Shown in pieces: positions 44,515 to 52,637 of a stretch of DNA of 64,000 nt. The stretch's first letter is position 1. Every line of letters begins with the position of its first letter. Source of the DNA: Streptomyces alfalfae (lineage in GTDB: Bacteria; Actinomycetota; Actinomycetes; Streptomycetales; Streptomycetaceae); assembly GCF_004127445.1 (NCBI RefSeq), contig NZ_QEXM01000043.1, positions 372,001 to 436,000 on the forward strand, written 5' to 3'. Both the position numbers and the translations under genes were made by a program. Below the pieces are notes generated by a model. It had not been told where the DNA came from. It saw nothing but the letters and a program-made list of their open reading frames with translations, and did no database searches.

Positions 44515-45086
44515 CGACCGCCGCACCCCAGCGCCCCGACCTCGCTCGCGAACTGCTCGCCCGTGCAGCCCAGTCCGCCGTGCACCGGGCCAAACGCGTC
44601 CGCAACCAGCTCGACGCCGTCCACGTGGGTCAGGGCCGTCACGCCGAGCACGCCAACGTCAAGGTGCTGCGCCGCATCCTGGCCGAGCACGACTGGCCCG
44701 GCCACCGCCTCGTCGGCCCCGATGCGGCCCGTGCCGCGTGGAGCATCGCCCTGCACAGCGACGACGACCTCATCTTCCAGCGCGCCGCGATTACCTTGTT
44801 GGGTCGGGCGGTCGAGGCCGGTGACGCGCTGGTGAAGCACTGGGCGCACCTGCACGACCGCGTCCTTGTCACCAGCGGATGCGACCAGGAGTACGGCACC
44901 CAGTTCCTGCTGCGATCCGACGGAATCGAGCTGTGCCCGCTGCGTGATCCGGCGTCCGTCGACGCACGCCGGATCACGGTCGGTCTGCCGCCGATCGCTG
45001 CCGCTTCGGAGGTGGTGCGCCGCCGGTACACGCCCGAGCGCTCGGATAACGGAACGCCGACCGTCGCCCTCGCGGAGGCCGCATGA
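44511..45086 (+). CDS. DUF6624-like protein
   Basis: 191-aa protein similar to DUF6624, which recurs beside lanthipeptide and peptide-modification genes: ILAEHDWPGHRLVGPDAARA, then AWSIALHSDDDLIFQRAAI and LLGRAVEAGDALVKHWAHL, then DRVLVTSGCDQEYGTQF. Function is not established. It overlaps the previous gene by 4 bp (GTGA), and its stop overlaps an ATG (ATGA at 45083) that would start the next product. Confidence 0.7.
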   Translation: MTTAAPQRPDLARELLARAAQSAVHRAKRVRNQLDAVHVGQGRHAEHANVKVLRRILAEHDWPGHRLVGPDAARAAWSIALHSDDDLIFQRAAITLLGRAVEAGDALVKHWAHLHDRVLVTSGCDQEYGTQFLLRSDGIELCPLRDPASVDARRITVGLPPIAAASEVVRRRYTPERSDNGTPTVALAEAA

Positions 45087-45125
45087 AGGAGCCGGACACC
45101 GGGGCTTCCACCATTTGGCTGCGAG

Positions 45126-45479
45126 GTGCTTCTGGTGGGCAACCAGCTCGACTGGCTGAACCGGGTGTCCACCAGCCCCGACCTCGACGAGCTGTGGAAG
45201 CCCGAGGCCATGGAGACCGGGGATTACACGCAGCTCATGTCGGCCAACCGGCTCATCTGCGCCCTCAGCCTCCGACACTGCCTCGGCCGCGTCCGCGACG
45301 GACAACTGCCGTGCTATGCCGCAATAGTCATGAGCAGCGATGTCTGCCGACGCTACTGGCAGCGCTTCGGCGACCTCCGCGCCCAGGAAGCCGAGGGCGA
45401 CGAGCGGACCGAGCACTTCCCCCGGGTACTGGACCAAGCCGCGAAGAACCATCCGCAGGCACAGCCCACAGCAGCCTGA
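45126..45479 (+). CDS. Hypothetical protein with doubtful start or frameshift
   Basis: 117-aa frame from a GTG, LLVGNQLDWLNRVSTSPDLD and onward, ANRLICALSLRHCLGRVRDG, no known family. No good ribosome site precedes the GTG. In contrast an ATG at 45083 overlaps the DUF6624 stop as ATGA and reads MKEPDTGASTIWLR before losing the frame. A one-base change near 45122-45126 would join the two into a coupled gene of about 131 aa. Either translation starts at 45126 or this copy carries a frameshift or sequence error. Confidence 0.55.
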   Translation: MLLVGNQLDWLNRVSTSPDLDELWKPEAMETGDYTQLMSANRLICALSLRHCLGRVRDGQLPCYAAIVMSSDVCRRYWQRFGDLRAQEAEGDERTEHFPRVLDQAAKNHPQAQPTAA

Positions 45480-45681
45480 CTGTGTATCCCAATTCCGCCC
45501 CCTTCGTCGGACTCCGTGTCCGCCCCCAACTCCTCAGCCGGACAGCAGCTCTCGTGTCTGGCGAGGTGGCCGAGGAGGCCCGACCGGCGCAGGCCACACA
45601 GGTCCCGCCCCTCGGGCAGAGCCGGCCGTACAGCAACACACCGAATCGAAGTGTTCCACCGGACCGATCAGGAGGATTCCC

Positions 45682-45861
45682 GTGACTCCCAGGGTGACCT
45701 ACCAGCGCGTGAGGACCGCCTCGGCCTCTGCCGCGCCGGACCCGTTCGACCTCGACATCAGCGTCATCGAGTCGCGTGGCACGGTGGGGGCGAGTATCGC
45801 CTCCGACGGCGGCTGTGGCTCGACCTGCGGTGGCAACGCCTGCATCTCCAGCGGCTCCTGA
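45682..45861 (+). CDS. FxLD-family lanthipeptide precursor 1
   Basis: 59-aa precursor peptide. The leader contains the FDLDISVIES motif that names the FxLD group; the core is Ser/Thr/Cys-rich, with Asp-Gly then GCGSTCGGNAC and a Ser-rich end. It has three Cys for up to three (methyl)lanthionine rings. GGAGG lies 6 bp before GTG 45682. It is followed by a hairpin and by a second precursor, then LanB, LanC and the methyltransferase fusion. The cleavage site between leader and core cannot be fixed from sequence. Confidence 0.88.
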   Translation: MTPRVTYQRVRTASASAAPDPFDLDISVIESRGTVGASIASDGGCGSTCGGNACISSGS

Positions 45862-45875
45862 CCGCACCATTCGCT

Positions 45876-45897
45876 GGCACGACGCCCATGTCGTGCC
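45876..45897 (+). terminator. Hairpin between the two precursor genes
   Basis: GGCACGAC (45876-45883) and GTCGTGCC (45890-45897) pair perfectly over a 6-nt loop, 15 bp after the precursor-1 stop. It may act as an attenuator or mRNA stabiliser that raises precursor-1 output above downstream genes. Confidence 0.5.
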
Positions 45898-45968
45898 GGC
45901 GCCGCCCACGCGGCACATCCGCCGCGGCTCGATCGAAGCCGCGCAGGACACAACGGAGGACTCAGCAC

Positions 45969-46100
45969 ATGCAGAACGACGAATTCGACCTCGACATCAG
46001 CGTCCTGGAGTCCGATGACGGCTCCGCCCCGTTGATCAACCTCACCGACGACGGCTGCGGCAGCACCTGCTCCAGCCCGTGCGCCACCAACGTGGCCTGA
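45969..46100 (+). CDS. FxLD-family lanthipeptide precursor 2
   Basis: 43-aa precursor, shorter than precursor 1. The leader motif is FDLDISVLES near residue 6-15; the core has Asp-Asp-Gly then GCGSTCSSPCATNVA, again three Cys. It shares the block D-G-GCGSTC-like centre with precursor 1 but differs elsewhere, so it is a paralogue, not a copy. GGAGG lies about 10 bp before ATG 45969. A strong hairpin follows. Confidence 0.88.
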   Translation: MQNDEFDLDISVLESDDGSAPLINLTDDGCGSTCSSPCATNVA

Positions 46101-46116
46101 TCCCCACGCGCCGATC

Positions 46117-46153
46117 TGCCAGCCCGCGCGGCCTGGTCCCGCGCGGGCTGGCA
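46117..46153 (+). terminator. Strong 15-bp hairpin between precursor 2 and lanB
   Basis: TGCCAGCCCGCGCGG (46117-46131) pairs perfectly with CCGCGCGGGCTGGCA (46139-46153) across a 7-nt loop, 17 bp after the precursor-2 stop. It ends 29 bp before the lanB ATG. It is a likely partial terminator that limits synthesis of the large enzymes relative to their peptide substrate. Confidence 0.7.
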
Positions 46154-46182
46154 CCCCCAACACCCACAACCTGGGAGGGTGC

Positions 46183-49100
46183 ATGGATTCCAGGAAGGAC
46201 GATCCTCTGTACCGGTGCGCGGACGCTGCGCTGGTGCGCGCCGCCCGATACTCGAGGCTGTCGCTTCCCGCGTGGCCGGACCTCACCGACGACGCTCCGG
46301 ACCGTGGGGTGCGGTGGCAGACGTGGCTGCGCGATGTATGGTCGCTGTGCGAGGCCGCCGAATCCATCGAGCAGGCCAGTCCTTCGCTCGCGCAGCAGGT
46401 TCAGACTCTGTGCTCGCTGGCCAGCCCCGCGCCCCGTCCGTTGCGCCGCGCAGTGGTGTCGGTCATGCGGTACCTGCTGCGAATAACGGGCCGAGCGACC
46501 CCGAACGGTCTATTCGCCGGCATCGCGCCCGCCTCGTTCGGGGACCGACCGGGATGGTCCTGGGGTGAGGGGCACCGGCCCGTCATCCGTGCCGATGGCG
46601 ACTGGATCACGGACCTGATCGCCCGCCTGGAAGCAAACCCCGAACTCCTGCGGCACCTGCATGTGATGGCAAACAACACCATCTTCGTACGGGGCGATCG
46701 GCTGATCGTGCCCTACCCGCCCCGCTCACACCGCACCGACGGCAGCCCGGCGGCCGAAGTGTCTCTCCGGTACACCAATGCCGTACGTATCGCCGTTGAC
46801 GCCGCCGCCTCGCCCATCCCCGTCCATGCGGTCGTCGAACTGATGAGCACCGAGTTCCCCAACGTTCCCGCTGACCGGGTGGAAGTCCTCGTCAGCAGCC
46901 TGGTCGAACGCGGTGTGCTCATCAGCAGCCTGCACGCGCCCTCTGCCACCCTCGATGCCCTAAACCACCTGGTCGACCAGGCTGAAGCCGCCGCCGTGCC
47001 ATCGGTCGCGGACCTCGTGGCCGATCTGCGGACGATCCGCGGCGCCATCGTCCAGCACAACCAGATCCTGGCCCCGGTGGACGGCCGGCGCCTGCGTACC
47101 GCCTTGCGTCATAAGATGTCCGCCTTGAGCACCGTCAAGACCCAGCCACTCACGCTGGACCTGCGCATGGACTGCTCCCTCACTCTGCCCCCACAGGTGG
47201 CCCGCGAGGCGGAGCAGGCCGCCACGGTGCTGGCCCGGCTGAGTGCGTACCCTTTCGGCACTCCGGCGTGGAAGGACTACCACAACCGGTTCTTCGAGCG
47301 GTACGGCATCAACTCGCTCGTCCCGGTCCGGGACTTGGTGGACCCGGACGTCGGCCTCGGGTTCCCGGCCGGATACCGCGATGCGGAACCTGAACAGGAT
47401 GAGGCCCTGTCCTCCCGTGAACAGCGGCTGCTCGCCCTCGCCCAGGCCGCCGTCCTCGATGGCCGCGACGAGATCATCCTGGACGAGGACCTGATTCGCA
47501 CACTGACGGTCGGAGGACCAGACGCCCCGCAGGTGCCGGCCCACACGGAGCTGCGCTTCCAGATCCGTGCCGCTTCACAAGAGGCTCTGGAGAGTGGAGA
47601 CTTCGTTCTTCACGGCATCACCCCTTCCCGCGGGATCGGCACCACGATAGGCCGCAGCCTGGGGTTGCTCGCACCAGACGATAAGGCCCGCATGGCCGTC
47701 ATGCTGGAGGAGCTGCCGGTCAACGCGACCGGCGCGGTGCCCACGCAGGTCTCCTTCGCTCCACTCGACCGGGGCGACACCAACGTCACCCGCGTCGCCG
47801 AAGTCCTGCCGGCCGTCATCAGCCTGGCGGAGCACCGTGAGGTGGATGCGCGCACGATCACGCTCGACGACCTCGCCGTGGGCTGCGACCGCCGCAGGCT
47901 CTACCTCGTATCCCTCTCCCGGGCGTGCCTACTGGACCCCATGACGCTGCACGCGCTGGACCTGCGGGGCCACACGCCGCCGCTCGCGCGCTTCCTCACC
48001 GAGATCAGCCGCGCCCAGACCGCTGTCCTGACCGTCTTCCCCTGGGCGTCCGCCACCGCCCTTCCGTACCTGCCGCGCGTGCGCTATGGCCGTGCGGTCC
48101 TCTCTGCGGCGAGGTGGCGACTGGACCGGTCGGAGCTACCCGACCGCCGCGCCTCCTGGCAGGAGTGGCACAAGGCGGCCGACGAGTGGCACGCACACCG
48201 CCGAGTCCCGGAGAAAGTCGCGCTGGCCGAGGGCGACCAGCTCCTGCCTCTGGACCTCTCCGAGCGCGCGCACCTCGCGCTGCTGCGCGCCCACCTGGAC
48301 ACCCATGAATCGGTGATCTTGACGGAAGCGGAATCCGACTTAGGCTGGTTCGACGAACGGGCCCACGAGATCATCGCCCCGATGACGGCCGTCCGCCCGC
48401 CGAAGTGGCCGACTGTCCCTCCCGTCACCGCCGACCAGCTCGTCACTCGCGACCACGGTCACCTTCCGGGCACCGCCTCCTGGCTGCTGATCAAGCTATA
48501 CGGGCACGTCGAACGGCAGCCCGAAATCCTTGCCGCCCATCTTCCCACGCTGCTCGGCCAGTGGGCCGAGCCACCGACCTGGTGGTACATGCGCTACCGC
48601 GATCCCCGCTGGCACTTGCGGCTGCGCATCGCGGTCCCCAGCGAGCAGGACGTCGCCCTCGCCGCGCAGCGCGTGAGTACCTGGGCGAGCGGACTGCGCC
48701 GTACTGGGCTACTCACCGACATGCAGTTCGCGACCTCCTACCCGGAGACCGGCCGGTGGGGCCCCGGGCCGCTGATGAGCCTGGCCGAGGACGTCTTCGC
48801 CGCCGATTCCCGAGCCCTGGCCGTCCAATTCGCCCAGAGCACCCGCCCGCACCGGCAGGTAATCGCCGCCGCGAACTTCGTATCCCTCGCCGCCGCTTTC
48901 ACCCGCAGCACCGCAGCCGGCATGGACTGGCTGACCGCCCACGGCCGAATCACCGACCCGCGCCCGATGGACCGGGCCGTGCGCGGTCAGGCGGTACGCC
49001 TGGCCGATCCGACCGACGGCTGGGCGGCCCTGCGTGCCGCCCCCGGCGGCGCTGCCATCGCCAGCGCCTGGAGCGAGCGTGACGAGGCCCTGACCCGCTA

Positions 49101-49281
49101 CCGGCAGAAGCTGGATACCTCCGGTGGCATCGACCCGGACCTCGTTCTCGACTCGCTGCTGCACGCCCACCACATCCGCGCCGTTGGCATCGACAAGGAC
49201 GACGAGCGGATGTGCGTACGGCTGGCCCACGCTGCCGCCATGGCTTGGACTCACCGAGGAGATCACCATGAACCTTCGTGA
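46183..49281 (+). CDS. lanB: Full-length class I lanthipeptide dehydratase LanB
   Basis: 1032-aa dehydratase. The N-terminal glutamylation domain (to about 700) has SVMRYLLRITGRATPNGLFAG near 86-106, and the C-terminal SpaB_C/elimination domain has SWLLIKLYGHVERQPEILAA and WWYMRYRDPRWHLRLRIAVP. It uses glutamyl-tRNA to dehydrate Ser/Thr in the precursor cores. GGGAGG precedes ATG 46183. Codon 720 (48340-48342) is TTA, so full-length protein should depend on bldA leucyl-tRNA. It overlaps lanC by 14 bp. Confidence 0.93.
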   Translation: MDSRKDDPLYRCADAALVRAARYSRLSLPAWPDLTDDAPDRGVRWQTWLRDVWSLCEAAESIEQASPSLAQQVQTLCSLASPAPRPLRRAVVSVMRYLLRITGRATPNGLFAGIAPASFGDRPGWSWGEGHRPVIRADGDWITDLIARLEANPELLRHLHVMANNTIFVRGDRLIVPYPPRSHRTDGSPAAEVSLRYTNAVRIAVDAAASPIPVHAVVELMSTEFPNVPADRVEVLVSSLVERGVLISSLHAPSATLDALNHLVDQAEAAAVPSVADLVADLRTIRGAIVQHNQILAPVDGRRLRTALRHKMSALSTVKTQPLTLDLRMDCSLTLPPQVAREAEQAATVLARLSAYPFGTPAWKDYHNRFFERYGINSLVPVRDLVDPDVGLGFPAGYRDAEPEQDEALSSREQRLLALAQAAVLDGRDEIILDEDLIRTLTVGGPDAPQVPAHTELRFQIRAASQEALESGDFVLHGITPSRGIGTTIGRSLGLLAPDDKARMAVMLEELPVNATGAVPTQVSFAPLDRGDTNVTRVAEVLPAVISLAEHREVDARTITLDDLAVGCDRRRLYLVSLSRACLLDPMTLHALDLRGHTPPLARFLTEISRAQTAVLTVFPWASATALPYLPRVRYGRAVLSAARWRLDRSELPDRRASWQEWHKAADEWHAHRRVPEKVALAEGDQLLPLDLSERAHLALLRAHLDTHESVILTEAESDLGWFDERAHEIIAPMTAVRPPKWPTVPPVTADQLVTRDHGHLPGTASWLLIKLYGHVERQPEILAAHLPTLLGQWAEPPTWWYMRYRDPRWHLRLRIAVPSEQDVALAAQRVSTWASGLRRTGLLTDMQFATSYPETGRWGPGPLMSLAEDVFAADSRALAVQFAQSTRPHRQVIAAANFVSLAAAFTRSTAAGMDWLTAHGRITDPRPMDRAVRGQAVRLADPTDGWAALRAAPGGAAIASAWSERDEALTRYRQKLDTSGGIDPDLVLDSLLHAHHIRAVGIDKDDERMCVRLAHAAAMAWTHRGDHHEPS

Positions 49282-50527
49282 CAGCGCCCGGACCACCGCC
49301 GACACGATCGCCGAGCGGCTCGCCTCGCCACAGGATGTACGGGGGCTGCATCACCGCCAGGGCTGGTGGCCGCAGTCGCTCGCGCACGGCGCGGCTGGTG
49401 TCGCGCTGCTGCACATCGAGCGGGCCCGCACCGGCCAGGGGCCGTGGCAACGCGCCCACGACTGGCTCGCCTGCGCCGCAGCCGACCCCGCCGTCGGCGG
49501 ACCGGACAGCCACCTCTACTACGGGGCGCCCGCGCTCACCTTCGCCCTGCACGCCGCCGCCGACCGCCCCGGACGCTACGCCCACGCTCTGGACACCCTC
49601 GACCGTTACGTCACAAAGGCGATCCGGGACCGGCTCGCCGACGCCCACGCACGCATGGACCGCGGCGAGATGCCCGCGCTGGCGGAGTTCGACGCGATCC
49701 GCGGCCTGAGCGGGATGGGCGGTCTCCTGCTGCACCGCGACGTCCGCACCGACGTCGTCCGCGAAATCCTGACCTACCTGGTCCGCCTGACCGAGCCGGT
49801 CAAACACCACGGGGAAGTTCTGCCCGGCTGGTGGAGCCACCTCGCTCCCTCTGGCACGACATCCCCGGAGTACCCAGAAGGGCACGCTAATAACGGCGTC
49901 GCCCACGGCATCGGCGGCCCCCTCGCCGTGCTGTCCCTCGCGGCCCGCCGCGGCGTCACCGTCGAGGGCCACCTCGACGCGATCACCCGCATCCTGGCCT
50001 GGCTCGACCACTGGCAGCAGCACGGCCCCGCCGGCCCGTGGTGGCCCTACTGGATCACTCGGGAGCAGCTACGCTCCGGCACGACCGGCCACGGCCCCTC
50101 CCGACCGTCCTGGTGCTACGGCACCGCAGGATTCGCCCGCGCCCAGCAGCTCGGCGCCCTGGCCCTCAAGGACCCAGCGCGTCAACACGTTGCCGAATCC
50201 GCCCTCCTGCGCTCCATGACCGACCCCGGCCAACTCGACGCGACCGTGGACGTCTCCCTGTGCCACGGCGTCGCGGGTTTGGCACACATCACGCAACTCG
50301 CTGCCGACGACGCCCGCACTCCCGGCCTCACCGAATGCCTGCCCCGGCTCCTGGCCCCGATCAGCGACACTCCGCCCGACGCCCTGGCGGACTCCCTGAT
50401 CAACCCTCCCGGCGGCGGCGACATCGGACTCCTCGAAGGTGCCGCCGGCACCGCCCTCGCCCTGCACTCCTTTCACACCGGCACGCCGTCTGCGTCCGGG
50501 TGGGACACCTGCCTCCTAATCAACTAG
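49268..50527 (+). CDS. lanC: Lanthionine synthetase C-like cyclase LanC
   Basis: 419-aa zinc cyclase that adds Cys thiols to dehydrated residues. Zinc ligands are Cys283 in SWCYGTAGFARA, and Cys332 and His333 in LCHGVAGLAH. The conserved His in NNGVAHGIGGPLAVLS (about 213) and GLSGMGGLLL are also present. ATG 49268, inside the lanB end, is chosen with GAGGAGA upstream. Complete length for the family. Confidence 0.93.
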   Translation: MNLRDSARTTADTIAERLASPQDVRGLHHRQGWWPQSLAHGAAGVALLHIERARTGQGPWQRAHDWLACAAADPAVGGPDSHLYYGAPALTFALHAAADRPGRYAHALDTLDRYVTKAIRDRLADAHARMDRGEMPALAEFDAIRGLSGMGGLLLHRDVRTDVVREILTYLVRLTEPVKHHGEVLPGWWSHLAPSGTTSPEYPEGHANNGVAHGIGGPLAVLSLAARRGVTVEGHLDAITRILAWLDHWQQHGPAGPWWPYWITREQLRSGTTGHGPSRPSWCYGTAGFARAQQLGALALKDPARQHVAESALLRSMTDPGQLDATVDVSLCHGVAGLAHITQLAADDARTPGLTECLPRLLAPISDTPPDALADSLINPPGGGDIGLLEGAAGTALALHSFHTGTPSASGWDTCLLIN

Positions 50528-50545
50528 ACGACGAGAAGAGGGAAC

Positions 50546-52636
50546 ATGGCAGCGGGCGAATGGCCGCAACGCCTCATCCGGTTCACCGACTGGAGCCGCG
50601 CGGAGGCCACCGCTGTGGAGCATCTGCTCCCGGTGCTGATCGCCCAGGAGTCGGAACTGGCCCAGTGGTCCTTCCTGCGGAAGTACCCCTGGTGGCGGCT
50701 GCGGTACCGTGCCGCAGGCCCGGACTCGGCGAAGGCCCTGGACGCTGCCCTGGACGAGCTGGTCGGCGCCGACGTCCTCGCTTCCTGGACGCGAGGCATC
50801 TACGAGCCGGAAGAGACAGCCTTCGGCGGCCCCGCCGCGATGAAGATCGCGCACACCCTGTTCCACTACGACAGCCGTCACCTGCTGAAGGAGGCGGCCC
50901 GCCAGCAGGCAGTCAGCGGTCCCCAGCTCGGCCGCCGCGAACTGGCGGTCCTCCTACTCATCGTGGCGATGCGCGCGGCGGGACTCGACTGGTACGAGCA
51001 GGGCGACGTCTGGGCGAAGATCGCGGCCGAACGCCCCGGCGACAAGGTCCCCACTCCGCATCGGCACCGGGCCGCTGTCCACCGGTTGATGACCGTCGAT
51101 GTCAGTACCACCAGCCGCAGCGTCACCCAGGGCCGACTCGCTCCGCTGGCCGAGTGGATAGCCACGTTCGAGTGGTTCGGCCAGCAGCTCGCCGACCTCA
51201 ACCGTCAGGGCCGCCTGGAACGAGGGCTGCGGGCCGTGATCGCCCACCACGGCATCTTCCACTTCAACCGCCTGGGCCTCCCCGCCCGGGACCAGCACAC
51301 CTTGTCAACACTCGCGAGAGAGGTAGTCATGGGAACGAGCGACAACGCCGCGTCCACCCGAACCGAGGGGACGCCGAGCGCTACGGTTAACGGAGTGAAC
51401 AATGACACCATCGAAGCCCCTTCTTCCCACCGTCTGCGCGCCCAGTTGATCGACCATCTGGTCGCGACCGGGTGCGTGCGCACACCCCGGGTGGAGGAGG
51501 CCATGCGGACCGTACCCCGCCACCTCTTCGTCCCGAACGCCCCACTGGAAAAGGCGTACGGCAACGCCCCCGTGGACACGAAGTTCGACGGATCCGGCCG
51601 CTCCATCAGCTGCGCCTCACAGCCCGACATCGTCGCCATGATGCTGGAACAGCTCGACGTCCAGCCCGGCCAGAAGATCCTGGAGCTGGGGGCCGGCACC
51701 GGCTTCAACGCCGGACTCCTCGGCTACCTCGTCGGCGAGACGGGACACGTCACCACGATCGACGTGGACGAGGACATCGTGGACGGAGCACGCGGCGGAC
51801 TGGCCGCCGCCGACATCCACAACGTCGAAGTGATCCTCGGAGACGGCGCCGTCGGCCATACTCCCAACGCGCCGTACGACCGCATCGAAGCCACCGTGGG
51901 CGCCCACGGCATCCCGCACGCCTGGCTCGACCAGCTCGCCCCCGGCGGACGACTCCTGACCCCACTGCGCCTGCGCGGCAGCGTCTCCCGCTCCATCGCC
52001 TTCGAGAACAAGGACGGAGCCTGGCGCAGCGTCGGCAGCCAGATGAACACGTTCATGCCGCTGCGCCGGGGCATCGCCGACGACCCGCGCGTCTTCGTCC
52101 CCCTGGACCCCGACAACACCGTCACCCTCGTCACCAACGGAGACCAGAAGGTCGACGCGGACGCCCTGAGCGACATCTTCCGCCAGCCGCGCACCGAGGC
52201 GTGGACGGACGTCACGTTCCGGGGCCCGGAATCGGCGGAGTACCTGGAGCTGTGGCTCACCTGCGCCATGCCGAACGGCCTGAGCCGGATGCCCGCCAAC
52301 AACGAGGCCATCGAGAAGGGCCTGGTCACCGCGCCCTACCCGTCCTCGACCGCGGTCTTCGAAGGTGGCACCCTCACCTACCTCACCCGGCGCCCCTACG
52401 CAAAGAAGGCCTCCGACGGCGCCACTCGGTACGAATTCGGCGTCATCGGCCACGGCCCTGACGCCGAAGCCCTCGCCTCTGACGTCGCCGACCAGATTCG
52501 CACCTGGAACCAGGGCTTCCGGGCGCTCGACGTCGAGTTCGAGATCCAGTCGCTCGGCGCGATCCCGCTCGCGCCGAAGCCCGGCCGCTTCACCTTCGAG
52601 AACCCGCTGAATCGCATCGTCATCGAATGGCAGTGA
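50546..52636 (+). CDS. Fused SpaB_C-like domain and FxLD-system PCMT-type methyltransferase
   Basis: 696-aa fusion. Residues 1-250 form a thiopeptide-type bacteriocin biosynthesis (SpaB_C-like) domain: KYPWWRLRYRAAGPDS, FGGPAAMKIAHTLFHYDSRH, ending about ARDQHTLSTLAREV. After a Ser/Thr-rich linker, residues about 290-500 are a protein-L-isoaspartate O-methyltransferase-like domain with RTVPRHLFVP, the SAM motif ILELGAGTGFNAGLLGYLVG and a distinct C-terminal extension. In related lanthipeptides this enzyme methylates an Asp of the ring-forming core and leads to isoaspartate. Here both cores have Asp-Gly. The second SpaB_C-like domain may help bind the leader. Confidence 0.9.
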   Translation: MAAGEWPQRLIRFTDWSRAEATAVEHLLPVLIAQESELAQWSFLRKYPWWRLRYRAAGPDSAKALDAALDELVGADVLASWTRGIYEPEETAFGGPAAMKIAHTLFHYDSRHLLKEAARQQAVSGPQLGRRELAVLLLIVAMRAAGLDWYEQGDVWAKIAAERPGDKVPTPHRHRAAVHRLMTVDVSTTSRSVTQGRLAPLAEWIATFEWFGQQLADLNRQGRLERGLRAVIAHHGIFHFNRLGLPARDQHTLSTLAREVVMGTSDNAASTRTEGTPSATVNGVNNDTIEAPSSHRLRAQLIDHLVATGCVRTPRVEEAMRTVPRHLFVPNAPLEKAYGNAPVDTKFDGSGRSISCASQPDIVAMMLEQLDVQPGQKILELGAGTGFNAGLLGYLVGETGHVTTIDVDEDIVDGARGGLAAADIHNVEVILGDGAVGHTPNAPYDRIEATVGAHGIPHAWLDQLAPGGRLLTPLRLRGSVSRSIAFENKDGAWRSVGSQMNTFMPLRRGIADDPRVFVPLDPDNTVTLVTNGDQKVDADALSDIFRQPRTEAWTDVTFRGPESAEYLELWLTCAMPNGLSRMPANNEAIEKGLVTAPYPSSTAVFEGGTLTYLTRRPYAKKASDGATRYEFGVIGHGPDAEALASDVADQIRTWNQGFRALDVEFEIQSLGAIPLAPKPGRFTFENPLNRIVIEWQ

Positions 52637-52637
52637 T

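Noticed and set aside
51400..52636. PCMT domain as a housekeeping protein-repair methyltransferase
   Set aside because: It is fused to a SpaB_C-like domain and sits directly after LanB and LanC with FxLD precursors, the known FxLD-system arrangement.
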